NCBI RefSeq assembly: GCF_019799945.1
Contig: NZ_JABGCH010000007.1
Location: forward strand, 114,390-178,389
Direction of reading: 5' to 3'
From: Modestobacter marinus
GTDB taxonomy: Bacteria > Actinomycetota > Actinomycetes > Mycobacteriales > Geodermatophilaceae
DNA length: 64,000 bases
This document shows positions 43,977-52,333 of this stretch, piece after piece. The position numbers and the translations under genes were made by a program. How positions within the stretch are numbered: position 1 is the first letter of the stretch; each line of letters starts with the position of its first letter. Under the pieces are notes generated by a model that made no database searches, was not told where the DNA came from, and saw only the letters and a program-made list of their open reading frames with translations.

Positions 43977-44047
43977 CCCCGCTGCCCCCACCGCTCGCGC
44001 GGCCCCGTCCAGGGCGCGCCCCGAGCCTGCGCGGGGTGGGTCCCTCG
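43977..44047. repeat. Gene-end intergenic repeat, copy e
   Basis: Minus strand from the flavin-oxidoreductase stop: CGAGGGACCCACCCC, CAGGCTCGGGGCGCGCCC, GGCCGCGCGAGCGG. Same position and block order as copies a to c. It also lies 4 bp after the carboxyltransferase stop. Confidence 0.4.
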
Positions 44048-45076
44048 TCAGGCGGCTCGCTCGGCGGCCGGCAGGCCCCAGGCGGCGGCGACCAGCTCCA
44101 GGCTGCGCAGCCGCTCGGCGACCCCGTGCGTGGACGCGGTGACCATCAGCTCGTCCGCGCCGGTGTCGGCGGCGAGCCGGCGCAGCCGGGCGACCACGGA
44201 GCCGGGGTCGCCGATGAGCGCGTTGCTCGGCATCGCCTCGGCGGCCGCCCGCTCGGGGTCGACCTGGGCCTCCTCCGGGCTGGGCACCGGGCGCAGCCGG
44301 TTGGTGCGGATCGCCAGCCGCATGAGCTGCCCGGGCAGCGCGAGCCGGCGCGCGTCGTCCTCCGTCTCGGCGGCCAGGGCGTTGGCCGTGACGATGGTGT
44401 ACGGGCGCTGGAGGACCGGCGAGGGTTCGAACGACTCCCGGTAGAGCTCGACGGCGGCCACGGTGTTGGGGCTGCCGAAGTGGTGGGCGAAGGTGAACGG
44501 GAGCCCGAGCTGCCCGGCCAGCTGGGCGGAGTAGCCGCTGGAGCCGAGCAGGACCACCGACGGCGCGCCCACCGGCGCCGGGGTGGCGGTGAACCGCTCG
44601 CTGAGGCCACCCTCGACCCGCTCGTCACCGAAGAGCCCGAGCAGGTCCAGGAGGTCCTGCGGGAACTGCTCGGCGGAGAGCAACGCGGGGTCGCGGCGCA
44701 GCGCGAGGGCGGTGTGCTGGTCGGTGCCCGGGGCGCGCCCGATGCCCAGGTCGATGCGGCTCGGGTGCAGCGCCTCCAGCAGCGTGAACTGCTCGGCGAC
44801 CACCAGCGGCGCGTGGTTGGGCAGCATGACGCCCCCGGAGCCGACGCTGATCCGCTCGGTGACCGCGGCCAGGTGGGCGATCAGCACCGGCGGGCTGGTG
44901 CTCGCCACGGCCGGCATGTTGTGGTGCTCGGCGACCCAGATCCGGCGGTAACCCAGCCGCTCGGCGGCCCGCGCGACCGCGACGGTGTGCGACAGCGCCT
45001 CCGCCGTGCTCTGGCCCGTGCCGACGGTGGCCAGCTCGAGGACGGACAGGGGCAGCGGTGCGGTGGACTCGGACAT
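44048..45076 (-). CDS. LLM-class flavin-dependent oxidoreductase
   Basis: 342 residues, luciferase-like TIM barrel of the MsnO8/YhbW group ([22 protein letters not shown] at the N-terminus, [35 protein letters not shown]). Uses FMNH2 on an unknown substrate. Start ATG 45076 is preferred to GTG 45088. It follows a MarR gene on the same strand that may regulate it. Confidence 0.9.
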   Translation of the reverse strand: MSESTAPLPLSVLELATVGTGQSTAEALSHTVAVARAAERLGYRRIWVAEHHNMPAVASTSPPVLIAHLAAVTERISVGSGGVMLPNHAPLVVAEQFTLLEALHPSRIDLGIGRAPGTDQHTALALRRDPALLSAEQFPQDLLDLLGLFGDERVEGGLSERFTATPAPVGAPSVVLLGSSGYSAQLAGQLGLPFTFAHHFGSPNTVAAVELYRESFEPSPVLQRPYTIVTANALAAETEDDARRLALPGQLMRLAIRTNRLRPVPSPEEAQVDPERAAAEAMPSNALIGDPGSVVARLRRLAADTGADELMVTASTHGVAERLRSLELVAAAWGLPAAERAA

Positions 45077-45119
45077 CGAACCGGGCAACGCGGCGGCAGG
45101 GCGGTGCCTTCCCCCGGGA

Positions 45120-45596
45120 TCAGTCGACGGCGCGCAGCGTGTGGTCGGGGTCCAGTCGCTCGATGACGGCGGTCAGGGCCTCCTCCAGCGCCAACGTCTG
45201 CTCGCGGGTGAGGGCGGCGAACACGCCCTCCCGCACCGCGGCGACGTGGCCGGGCGCCACTCGCTGGACGACGTCCCAGCCGGCGTCGGTCAGCACCGCG
45301 ACGTTGCCCCGGCGGTCCTCGGTGGCCCGCACCCGGTGCACCCAGCCGCGCTCCTCCAACCGGGCCACGGTGTGCGAGAGCCGGCTCTGCGACTGGTTCG
45401 CCACGCGGGCGAGGTCGCTCATCCGCCGGCTGCGGTCCGGGGCCTCGGAGAGCATCGCGAGGACGACGTACGCGGCGTGGGTGAGCCCCGCGTCACGCTG
45501 CAGCTGGGCGTCGAGCGTGCGGGGCAGCAGCTCGGCGACCGCGAGCCAGGCACGCCAGGTGCGCTGCTGCTGCTCATCGAGCCACTCGGTGGACAC
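45120..45596 (-). CDS. MarR-family transcriptional regulator
   Basis: 158 residues. Winged helix: [31 protein letters not shown], followed by the wing [16 protein letters not shown]. 43 bp upstream of the flavin oxidoreductase on the same strand, so the pair is probably an operon and its target. Confidence 0.9.
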   Translation of the reverse strand: MSTEWLDEQQQRTWRAWLAVAELLPRTLDAQLQRDAGLTHAAYVVLAMLSEAPDRSRRMSDLARVANQSQSRLSHTVARLEERGWVHRVRATEDRRGNVAVLTDAGWDVVQRVAPGHVAAVREGVFAALTREQTLALEEALTAVIERLDPDHTLRAVD

Positions 45597-45651
45597 AGCG
45601 GAACGGTAGACCGGCGGAAGCCAGCGGGACGGCGGGCCTGCTGTGGATCGG

Positions 45652-46110
45652 TCAGCCCCCGGCGCGCCGCCGGTAGCGGTCGGCGCGCTTGGCGGCCGCG
45701 ACCCGCTTGCGTTCGGTCTCCTCCTGCTGCCGCATCAGACCGGTGCTGTCCCGGGCGGCCTGCGCAGTTCCCGCCGGATAGCCGGCCTTCATGACCCGGT
45801 GCTCCGTGGTCTCGTTCATGTAGGCCAGCGAGTAGAGCATCCCGAGGAAGAGCCCCCCGCCCGCCGCGGCGAGCCGCAGACCCCACGGGGCCGGCAGGAG
45901 CACCACCACCGCGACGATCGGGACGCTCATCTGGACGAGGCTGCGGACCACGTGGCGCAGCCACCACGTGTCGGTGGTCGTGTCGTGCAGCACCCAGCCG
46001 CGGTGGCGCTCGGGCAGCCGGCCGCCGAAGGCGTACCAGAGCCACCGGTGGGGAGCCGGGCGGACGACGGGCCCGGTCGACGCGCCGCGCCCCCCTGCGG
46101 GACCTGTCAT
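45652..46110 (-). CDS. DUF5313-type small membrane protein
   Basis: 152 residues from ATG 46110 (GGAGAGAG upstream). HRWLWYAFGGRLPERHRGWVLHDTT at the N-terminus, two hydrophobic helices (VPIVAVVVLLPAPWGL and AAAGGGLFLGMLYSLAY), then YMNETTEHRVMKAGYP and a Lys/Arg-rich tail. This layout is the actinobacterial DUF5313 family; function unknown. Confidence 0.8.
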   Translation of the reverse strand: MTGPAGGRGASTGPVVRPAPHRWLWYAFGGRLPERHRGWVLHDTTTDTWWLRHVVRSLVQMSVPIVAVVVLLPAPWGLRLAAAGGGLFLGMLYSLAYMNETTEHRVMKAGYPAGTAQAARDSTGLMRQQEETERKRVAAAKRADRYRRRAGG

Positions 46111-46189
46111 GACGACTCTCTCCTGCTCGACCGTGGCCACGCCTCGATTGTCCCCAGCCCAATCGTTGGGGTACCAAGTGTCACCCGGA

Positions 46190-46747
46190 TCACATGCTCT
46201 CTCCGCCGGCGGCTGCCGGTCCCCGGACGGCGCGGTCTACCCGGGCCGCCCCGGCGGTCGCCGGTGTCGCCGCCAGCGCCCGCTGGCTGGCCGCGATCAC
46301 CCGGGTCAGCGCCCCCTGGAGCGCGACCAGCTCCTCGACCGGCATGCCGAGCCGCTCGACGATGCCGGCCGGGACCGCCTCGGCCTCGGCCCGCAGCGCG
46401 CTGCCCTTGTCGGTCAGCGTCAGCGCCAGGTTCCGCTGGTCCCGCGGGTCCCGCGGGTCCCGCTCCCGGCGGAGCAGGCCCGCCGCCTCCAGCCGCTTCA
46501 ACAGCGGCGAGAGCGTGCCGGGGTCCAGTTGCAGGAGACCGGACAGGTCCTTGACCGATAGCGACCCGTGCTGCCCCAGCGCGAGCATCACCAGGTACTG
46601 CGGATGGGTCAGCCCCATCGGCTCGAGCACCGGCCGGTACACCGCGACGACGTTGCGGGCCGCGACCGACAGGGCGAAGCACACCTGACGCTCGAGGACC
46701 AGCAAGTCCACGGCTCCCGGTGCGGCCGACGGATCGTCGCTCGTCAT
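46190..46747 (-). CDS. ohrR: OhrR-like MarR regulator (organic-peroxide sensor)
   Basis: 185 residues. LERQVCFALSVAARNVVAVYRPVLEPMGLTHPQYLVMLALG and LDPGTLSPLLKRLEAAGLL match the OhrR branch of MarR, and the reactive Cys of OhrR is present in QVCFAL. Oxidation of that Cys normally releases DNA. No ohr thiol peroxidase gene is adjacent. Start ATG 46747; a longer frame upstream is not protein-like. The serine/alanine-rich C-terminal 25 residues are extra. Confidence 0.85.
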   Translation of the reverse strand: MTSDDPSAAPGAVDLLVLERQVCFALSVAARNVVAVYRPVLEPMGLTHPQYLVMLALGQHGSLSVKDLSGLLQLDPGTLSPLLKRLEAAGLLRRERDPRDPRDQRNLALTLTDKGSALRAEAEAVPAGIVERLGMPVEELVALQGALTRVIAASQRALAATPATAGAARVDRAVRGPAAAGGESM

Positions 46748-46903
46748 CGGCCCAGCGTAGGACGGCGAGGAGCCGGGCACCGGCGCCGAGCAGGCCCGAC
46801 CCCTCCGCCACCTCGACGCGCACGCGCCTGCACCCGGGCCAACCACGCCGGGGAGTGACACTCGCCGACACACGTGGACGACCACCACCACGACGGCGCA
46901 CAA

Positions 46904-46930
46904 TTGGCAGTCGACGGGGTCGAGTGCCAG
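46904..46930 (+). promoter_or_regulatory. CIRCE-like HrcA operator
   Basis: TTGGCAGTC-N9-GAGTGCCAG matches the CIRCE inverted repeat (TTAGCACTC-N9-GAGTGCTAA) with exact 9-bp spacing. It lies 34 bp above the start of the FmdB/Ruc gene. In Mycobacterium tuberculosis the orthologous gene (Rv0991c) is HrcA-repressed. Confidence 0.65.
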
Positions 46931-46964
46931 CCCGGCCCAGCATCGGACGAGGAGCGCCACCACC

Positions 46965-47288
46965 GTGCCCACCTACCAGTACGTCTGCGCCAACCCCGAG
47001 AGCAAGCACGAGTTCGAGGTCGTGCAGTCGTTCAGCGACCCGGCCCTGGCCACCTGTCGGAACTGCGACGCCCCGGTGCGCAAGGTCTACGGATCGGTCG
47101 GCGTGGTGTTCAAGGGCTCCGGCTTCTACCGGACCGACAGCCGCAAGTCCGAGAGCTCGTCGACCAGCACCACCTCGTCGACCCCCAGCTCGGCAGGCTC
47201 CTCGGGCTCCGGCTCGTCGTCGAGCAGCACGTCGAGCTCCTCATCGGGCGGCACCTCCTCCGGCAGCGGCGGCAAGGCCGCCAGCTGA
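46965..47288 (+). CDS. ruc: FmdB-family zinc-ribbon protein, Ruc-like redox chaperone
   Basis: 107 residues. MPTYQYVC, FEVVQSFSDPALATCRNC and VFKGSGFYRTDSR are family hallmarks; the last 45 residues are almost all Ser, Gly and Thr and must be disordered. Rv0991c (Ruc) of M. tuberculosis has this layout and is a heat-inducible, oxidation-activated chaperone. Here the first Cys pair is reduced to one Cys (CANPESKH), leaving three Cys, so the zinc ribbon is incomplete unless the His serves. A CIRCE-like site lies upstream. Confidence 0.85.
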   Translation: MPTYQYVCANPESKHEFEVVQSFSDPALATCRNCDAPVRKVYGSVGVVFKGSGFYRTDSRKSESSSTSTTSSTPSSAGSSGSGSSSSSTSSSSSGGTSSGSGGKAAS

Positions 47289-47398
47289 GGACACCACGGA
47301 CGGCGGCTCCGCGCCGCCGCCCGTCCACAGGCCGACCGGTTCTCCACAGGTCCCGGCGCCGGCCGGACGGCGGATCCCCGGCTCCCTAGCGTCGCGGC

Positions 47399-48064
47399 AT
47401 GCCCCGCTTCCGCCGCCCCCGCTCCCCGGCCCGCCTGCTGCGGCAGGTCGCCGCGGCGACGCTCGCCTGCCTGGCGCTGGTCCTCGCGCTGCGGCCGCCC
47501 GGCCCGGGCTCACCGGCCCCGCGCCCGCTGGTGCAGGTCGCCGTCGCGGTGGCCGACCTGCCCGCCGGCGCGACGCTCGGCCCCGGCGACCTCACCACCG
47601 CGGCGCTGCCGGGCGACGTGGTGCCCGACGGATCGACCCCGCAGCCCGGGACGCTCACCGGGCAGGTGCTCGCCGCGCCGGTGCGCAGCGGTGAACCGGT
47701 CACCGACGTCCGCCTGATCGGGCCGGGACTCTGGGCCCAGGTGCCGCCGGGCGAGGTCGCCGCCCCCGTGCGGCTCGCCGACCTGGCCGTCGCCACCCTG
47801 CTGCGCGCCGGTGACCGGGTCGACGTGCTGGCCGCCACGGCCGTCCCGGGTGAGCTGGCCAGCGGACCGGACGCCGGCGGCACGACGGTCGTGGTGGTCG
47901 CTTCCGGCGCGCTCGTGCTCGCCGCGCCGCCCGCCGCCACCGACCCGGGCGGGGAGGCGGCCGGCGACGGCCTGCTGGTGCTCGCGGTCCACCCGGACAC
48001 CGCGGCGCGCCTCGCTGCCGCCGCGGCCACGTCCACCCTCACGGTTACCCTCGGCCGGCCGTGA
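47399..48064 (+). CDS. SAF-domain protein (CpaB-like)
   Basis: 221 residues. Signal-anchor LLRQVAAATLACLALVLAL, then a SAF domain: VQVAVAVADLPAGATLGPGDLTTAALPGDVVPDG and GTLTGQVLAAPVRSGEPVT, as in Flp-pilus assembly proteins CpaB. The C-terminal half contains a RcpC-like GDRVDVLAA and LVLAVHPDTAARLAAAAA. No tad/flp pilus genes are nearby. Often found alone beside mscL in actinobacteria. Confidence 0.82.
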   Translation: MPRFRRPRSPARLLRQVAAATLACLALVLALRPPGPGSPAPRPLVQVAVAVADLPAGATLGPGDLTTAALPGDVVPDGSTPQPGTLTGQVLAAPVRSGEPVTDVRLIGPGLWAQVPPGEVAAPVRLADLAVATLLRAGDRVDVLAATAVPGELASGPDAGGTTVVVVASGALVLAAPPAATDPGGEAAGDGLLVLAVHPDTAARLAAAAATSTLTVTLGRP

Positions 48065-48109
48065 CCGAGCGGACCCGCAGCGTGCCGGTCCCGACCGAGG
48101 GGTGCGTGG

Positions 48110-48571
48110 GTGTTCAAGGGCTTCAAGGACTTCCTGCTGCGCGGGAACGTCGTCGAACTGGCCGTCGCGGTGGTGATCGGCACCGCGTTCACCGCGGTCG
48201 TCACCTCGTTCACCGAGTCGTTCCTGCAGCCGCTGATCGGCCTGGTGGGTGGCGGCGGCGTGAAGGGCGGCACCGTGACGGTCGACGGGCAGGACTTCAC
48301 CTGGGGCTCGTTCGTCAACCAGATGATCACGTTCGTGCTGACCGCGGCCGTCATCTACTTCGTCGTCGTCCTCCCGCTGAAGACGATCACGGAGCGGCGC
48401 AGGCGCGGCGAGGAGGCGGGACCGGTGCCGCCCACCCAGGTGGAGCTGCTCGCCCAGATCCGCGACCTGCTGCGCGCGCAGCAGGACCAGCCGGCGGGCC
48501 CGGCCCGCTCGCCGGGGCGGCACGCCGACCCCCCGGGCCCCGGCACGACCACGCTGCCCGGCCGGGGCTGA
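48110..48571 (+). CDS. mscL: Large-conductance mechanosensitive channel
   Basis: 153 residues. FKGFKDFLLRGNVVELAVAVVIGTAFTAVVTSFTESFLQPLIG is the pore-lining first helix; the second helix is MITFVLTAAVIYFVVVLPL. C-terminal cytoplasmic helix PPTQVELLAQIRDLLRAQ, then a Pro/Gly-rich tail. Releases solutes upon hypo-osmotic shock. GTG start 46 bp after the SAF gene. Confidence 0.95.
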   Translation: MFKGFKDFLLRGNVVELAVAVVIGTAFTAVVTSFTESFLQPLIGLVGGGGVKGGTVTVDGQDFTWGSFVNQMITFVLTAAVIYFVVVLPLKTITERRRRGEEAGPVPPTQVELLAQIRDLLRAQQDQPAGPARSPGRHADPPGPGTTTLPGRG

Positions 48572-48583
48572 GCCGGTGGAGGC

Positions 48584-48757
48584 TCAGTCGCTGCCCCAGT
48601 GCGGAGGCCGGTCCTCCAGGTAGCGGCGGTCCTCGTCGTCCGGCTCGGTCCGCCGTTCCCCCCAGCCGACGTCGCTGTCGTCCGGTGCCCGCTCGGCCCG
48701 CGCCGGGACGACGGTGCGGGGACGTTCCTCCCCCAGGGGGTGCTCGGGGACTGCCAC
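48584..48757 (-). CDS. Small acidic conserved protein
   Basis: 57 residues from GTG 48757: it begins MAVPEHPLGEERPRTVV and ends RRYLEDRPPHWGSD, with DDSDVGWGERR in the middle. Acidic, soluble and without Cys. Similar tiny proteins ending in RPPHWG-type motifs are scattered through actinobacteria; function unknown. Convergent with mscL (stops 12 bp apart), and 26 bp upstream of the YbaK-like gene end. The Shine-Dalgarno site is not obvious. Confidence 0.7.
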   Translation of the reverse strand: MAVPEHPLGEERPRTVVPARAERAPDDSDVGWGERRTEPDDEDRRYLEDRPPHWGSD

Positions 48758-48783
48758 GGCCCGAGCCTAGGCCGGGAGCCGGG

Positions 48784-49341
48784 TCAGTCCACCGGCTGGC
48801 CGAGGCCCTCGAGGACCTCGGCGCCCGGCAGCGCGGCGAGCACCTTCCCGGAGACGGCGAGCTTGCTGCCCCGCGTCCCCGATCCGATCACCACCAGGTC
48901 GCTGGCGGCGACGGCGGCGTCCACGAGCACCGGCCAGTCCGCGGGCAGCCCGATCGGCGTGATCCCGCCGTAGGCCATGCCGCTCTCGGCGACCGCGACG
49001 TCCTGCGGGGCGAACGACGCCTTGCGCGCCCCCAGGTGACGGCGCACCAGGCCGTTGACGTCCGCCCTGGTGGTGGCGAGCACCAGGCAGGCGGCCATGG
49101 TCGTCTGCCCGGACCGGCGGGCGGCGACCACCACGCAGTTGGCCGACGCCGTGAGCGGCACCTCGTAGACGTCGGTGAACGCCGCGGTGTCGGCGGCCTC
49201 GTCGTCGATGGCGGCCACCCAGACGGGCTCGGCCAGCGACGGGACCGCGGCGGCGACCGGAGCGCCGAGCAGGTCCAGGTGCTCGGCGGCGGGCTGCCAG
49301 GTGAGGGTGCCGAGCTGCGGGGCGGGGAGGGGTTCGGCCAT
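48784..49341 (-). CDS. YbaK/ProX-like aminoacyl-tRNA deacylase
   Basis: 185 residues from ATG 49341. The YbaK fold is seen in SANCVVVAARRSGQTTMAACLVLATTRADVNGLVRRHLGARKASFA and ESGMAYGGITPIGLPADWPVLVD. These domains hydrolyse mischarged tRNAs (Cys-tRNA-Pro, Ala-tRNA-Pro). The usual catalytic Lys aligns with the GARKASFA segment. Stands alone. Confidence 0.87.
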   Translation of the reverse strand: MAEPLPAPQLGTLTWQPAAEHLDLLGAPVAAAVPSLAEPVWVAAIDDEAADTAAFTDVYEVPLTASANCVVVAARRSGQTTMAACLVLATTRADVNGLVRRHLGARKASFAPQDVAVAESGMAYGGITPIGLPADWPVLVDAAVAASDLVVIGSGTRGSKLAVSGKVLAALPGAEVLEGLGQPVD

Positions 49342-49432
49342 GGCCCGATCGTGCCCGAGCCGCGCGCGCCGCCCCGCCGGGGGGCCGGATGGCGAGTGGT
49401 CGCCGCTCCACCGGGCGGGAGAGGATGCGGCC

Positions 49433-49792
49433 ATGATCGGTCAGCTGCACTCGGTGGTCCTGGACGCTCCCGACGCCCACGCGCTCGCGACCTTCTACGC
49501 CGGCCTGCTCGGCATGGATGTCCACGGGCAGCCCGGCGACGACTGGGTCACCATCACCGGGGCCGGCTACCGCATCGCCTTCCAGCAGGCGCCGGACCTG
49601 CAGCCGCCGGACTGGCCGGACCCGGCCCGCCCGCAACAGTTCCACCTCGACATCCGGGTCGCCGACGTCGACGCCGCGGAGCCGCAGGTCCTCGCGCTGG
49701 GCGCACGCCGCCTGCCCGGTGGCAGCGGGGACTTCCGGGTCTACGCCGACCCGGTCGGACACCCGTTCTGCCTGGTGTGGGACGCCCAGTGA
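49433..49792 (+). CDS. VOC/glyoxalase-family protein
   Basis: 119 residues from ATG 49433. LHSVVLDAPDAHALATFYAGLLGM and FHLDIRVADVDAAEPQVLALGARRL, then DPVGHPFCLVWD, give two beta-alpha-beta-beta-beta motifs. Substrate unknown. GTGA overlap with the next gene starts a run of three coupled genes (49433-51075). Confidence 0.88.
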   Translation: MIGQLHSVVLDAPDAHALATFYAGLLGMDVHGQPGDDWVTITGAGYRIAFQQAPDLQPPDWPDPARPQQFHLDIRVADVDAAEPQVLALGARRLPGGSGDFRVYADPVGHPFCLVWDAQ

Positions 49793-50205
49793 GCGGACTG
49801 CCGTCGGTCGACCCCACCACGGCCAGCGCGTTCACCACCGCGACCGGCCTCGAGATCACCGAGGTCACCGGCACCCGGGTCGCCGGCCACGTCGACCTCG
49901 GGCCCGGGCACCACACCCCGTGGGGCATCGTCCACGGCGGCGTCTACTGCGCGATCGTCGAGTCGGCGGCCAGCGTGGGCGCCAGCGCCGCGGTCGCGGA
50001 CCGGGGCCAGTTCGCCGTCGGGGTGTCGAACCAGACGGACTTCCTGCGGCCGATGACCGCCGGGCGGCTCGACGTGCTGGCCGAGCCGATCCAGCAGGGC
50101 CGGACGCTGCAGCTGTGGACGGTCACGCTCACCCGCGCCGAGGACGGCAAGATCGTGGCCCGGGGCCAGATGCGGCTGCAGAACGTGCCCCTGCGCGGCG
50201 CGTGA
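49789..50205 (+). CDS. PaaI-type hotdog thioesterase
   Basis: 138 residues. GHHTPWGIVHGGVYCAIVESAASVGA has the HGG motif of PaaI thioesterases, with NQTDFLRPMTAGRLDV following. Hydrolyses acyl-CoA, perhaps aryl. Starts inside the VOC stop (GTGA), ends overlapping the phosphotransferase start (GTGA). Confidence 0.88.
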   Translation: MSGLPSVDPTTASAFTTATGLEITEVTGTRVAGHVDLGPGHHTPWGIVHGGVYCAIVESAASVGASAAVADRGQFAVGVSNQTDFLRPMTAGRLDVLAEPIQQGRTLQLWTVTLTRAEDGKIVARGQMRLQNVPLRGA

Positions 50206-51075
50206 GCCACCGCCCCGCCCGGGCGGTCGCCGCCGCGGTCGCGGTGGCGCGGTCGCACGGAGTGCGGGCCGACGACCCGGTCGTCCTCCACGACGGGGTC
50301 AACGTCGTGGCGTGGCTGCGCCCGGCGCCGGTGGTCGCGCGGGTGGCCACCCTGACCCCGCTGCTGCGGCCCGCGATCGGCCGGCCGTTCGCCCGGGAGG
50401 TCGAGCTGGCGCGAGCCCTGGCGGCCGCGGGTGCCGCCGTGGTCGCGCCGTCGGACCTGGTGCCCCCCGGGCCGCACGAGCACGACGGGCTCACCCTGTC
50501 GTTCTGGGAGCACGTCGAGGTCCTGCCCGACAGCGCCACGGCGGTACAGGCGGGCCGGTCACTGGCCGACCTGCACGCCGCGCTCGCCGGGATCCGCCCG
50601 CGGTGGGACGGCGCCGCGCTGGACACCCCCTTCGACGACCTGGGCACCTTCGCGGCACGCGGCGCATCGCTGGGCGCCGTACCCCGCCCTGCTGCGCGAG
50701 GTCCCCGCCCTCGCCGGCGCGCTGCGGCCGCGGGTCGCCGGCCCGGACACGACCCTGCACGGCGACGCGCACCCCGGGAACCTGCTGCTCACCCGAGCCG
50801 GCCTGCGCTGGACCGACCTCGAGGACACCTCCCGGGGCCCGCGCGCCTGGGACCTCGCCTGCCTGCGGTCCACCGGCCGGCTGGACGGCCGCGCAGCGCT
50901 GGACGCGATGCCCGACCCGGTGAGCGAGGAGGAGCTGGCGCCGTTCCGCTGGCTGCGGCTGCTCCACGCCGGCGCCTGGTGGTTCGTGCACGCCGCGCGG
51001 GTGCCCGGGCACCTGCCCGAGGCCCGGACCCGGCTGGCCGCGGCCGTCGCCGAGGTCAGCGCCGGGCTGCGCTGA
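50202..51075 (+). pseudogene. Aminoglycoside-phosphotransferase-like gene with a frameshift
   Basis: Frame 1 starts at GTG 50202 (inside the thioesterase stop) and reads ...DTPFDDLGTFAARGASLGA; the homologous continuation PALLREVPALAGALRP with the catalytic HGDAHPGNLLL lies in another frame up to TGA 51075. Removing one base near 50680 (GCCGTACCCC to GCCGACCCC) restores a single ~290-residue APH/ChoK-fold kinase. A real mutation or a sequencing error are both possible. The last 20 bp overlap the convergent gene. Confidence 0.8.
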
Positions 51076-51982
51076 GCCGCTCAGGGACGGCAGCCGGGTC
51101 CAGCACGACCCGGAACAGCGCGCGGGGGTCCTGCAGGGTCGCCGGGGGCCGGGCCGCCGAGCGCGGCACCACCCGGTCGAACCGGGCCGGGCGGCGGTGC
51201 GGCAGCAGCTCCGGCCCGGCGAACAGGTAGTCGCCCACCACCTCACCGAGCAGCAGCCCCGCGCCCATCTCGATCGGCAGGCCGACGAGGTTCCCCGGCT
51301 GCACGTCGTCGAGGAAGGCCGACAGCTGGCGCAGGTCCTTGGCGGGCCGCCGGCCGGACAGCTCCTTGGACAGCGCCCGCAGCTCAGCCGGGGAGAGCCC
51401 GGTCGCGTCCACGTCCACGCCGGCCTGCGTGCCCAGCCCCACGATGCCGCTGGCCAGCGCGGCCCCGAGCTCGCTGTGCGCCCGCGGCCGCACCACCCAG
51501 ACCGGCACGCCCTCCGGCGCCGCGGCCGGGGGCACGTCGTCCGCGCCCGGCCACTTGTACGGCAGGTCGTCCGGCTCCCCCGGGAAGCGGTCGCGGTAGT
51601 ACACCGGGTCCTTGGCCAGCAGGTTCGACCGGTGCGAGAGGTGCAGCTCCGCGTCACCCACCCAGCTGGGCAGCAGGCCGGCCGCGGCCGCCTCGGCCTG
51701 GGTCATCCGCGCCGCGTCGGGCGCGAACTCCGCGATCAGCGTCTCGGTGCTGTCGGCGAAGCCGCGCTCCTTCCAGGCCTTCACCATCGCCAGGCCGTAG
51801 ACCACCAGTCCCGCGGTGTGCCCGCGCCACATGGTGACCACCGGGTGCGACACCCACCCGTAGTCGGGCAGCTCGAGGGCGCGCAGGACCTGCAGCGTCT
51901 CGACCCGCTGCTTGCCGAGGCGGGGGCTGTCCAGGAGCCGGGCGGTCTCGGCGAAGTCGGGCACCGGGAGGAACGTCTGCAT
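51056..51982 (-). CDS. MSMEG_6728-type pyrimidine-dimer glycosylase-like protein, two-part
   Basis: 308 residues. The first ~130 residues (MQTFLPVPDFAETARLLDSPRLGKQRVETLQ, WVSHPVVTMWRGH, LHLSHRSNLLAKDPVYYRDRF) match the family related to T4 endonuclease V. The second part (about residues 165-300) starts VPVWVVRPRAHSELGAALASGIVGLG and resembles the N-terminal domain of some restriction or Mrr-type proteins; its role is unknown. The fusion is worth noting. Confidence 0.78.
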   Translation of the reverse strand: MQTFLPVPDFAETARLLDSPRLGKQRVETLQVLRALELPDYGWVSHPVVTMWRGHTAGLVVYGLAMVKAWKERGFADSTETLIAEFAPDAARMTQAEAAAAGLLPSWVGDAELHLSHRSNLLAKDPVYYRDRFPGEPDDLPYKWPGADDVPPAAAPEGVPVWVVRPRAHSELGAALASGIVGLGTQAGVDVDATGLSPAELRALSKELSGRRPAKDLRQLSAFLDDVQPGNLVGLPIEMGAGLLLGEVVGDYLFAGPELLPHRRPARFDRVVPRSAARPPATLQDPRALFRVVLDPAAVPERLSAARR

Positions 51983-52021
51983 CGCCGTCCATCCTGGGGC
52001 AGCGGCCGACCGCCCGCCGGG

Positions 52022-52330
52022 TCAGCCGTCCAGTTCCCGCAGCGCCTCCTCCCAGCGGGCGCGTCGCGCGGCGTCGTCCTGGTCCCACCAGGCCGGCCCC
52101 CGCTCCCCCAGCCCGGTCTTGGCCGCCTGGACCCGTGCCCGGGCCGCCGCCACCGCCGCCTCGTCACCCGCCCGGCGACCGTTGCCGACCGCGGACCGCG
52201 CGACGCCGAGGTGGTGCAGCAGTCGTGCGCGGACCTCCGCCGGCTGGGCCGGGTCGGCGGTGCGCCAGCGGCGCCCGTCCACCACGACGTACCGCCCGTC
52301 CGGGGTGCGGTCGACGTCGCGCCCGGCCAC
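52022..52330 (-). CDS. Conserved small actinobacterial protein
   Basis: 102 residues. TPDGRYVVVDGRRWRTADP at the N-terminus (a small beta motif with the Trp) is followed by a long Ala/Arg-rich helix and WWDQDDAARRARWEEALREL. Small proteins with the DGRYVVVDGRRWRA-type start are common in actinobacteria, sometimes called biopolymer transporter Tol without good reason. It overlaps nothing; 3 bp separate it from the sirtuin stop. Confidence 0.7.
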   Translation of the reverse strand: MAGRDVDRTPDGRYVVVDGRRWRTADPAQPAEVRARLLHHLGVARSAVGNGRRAGDEAAVAAARARVQAAKTGLGERGPAWWDQDDAARRARWEEALRELDG

Positions 52331-52333
52331 CGG

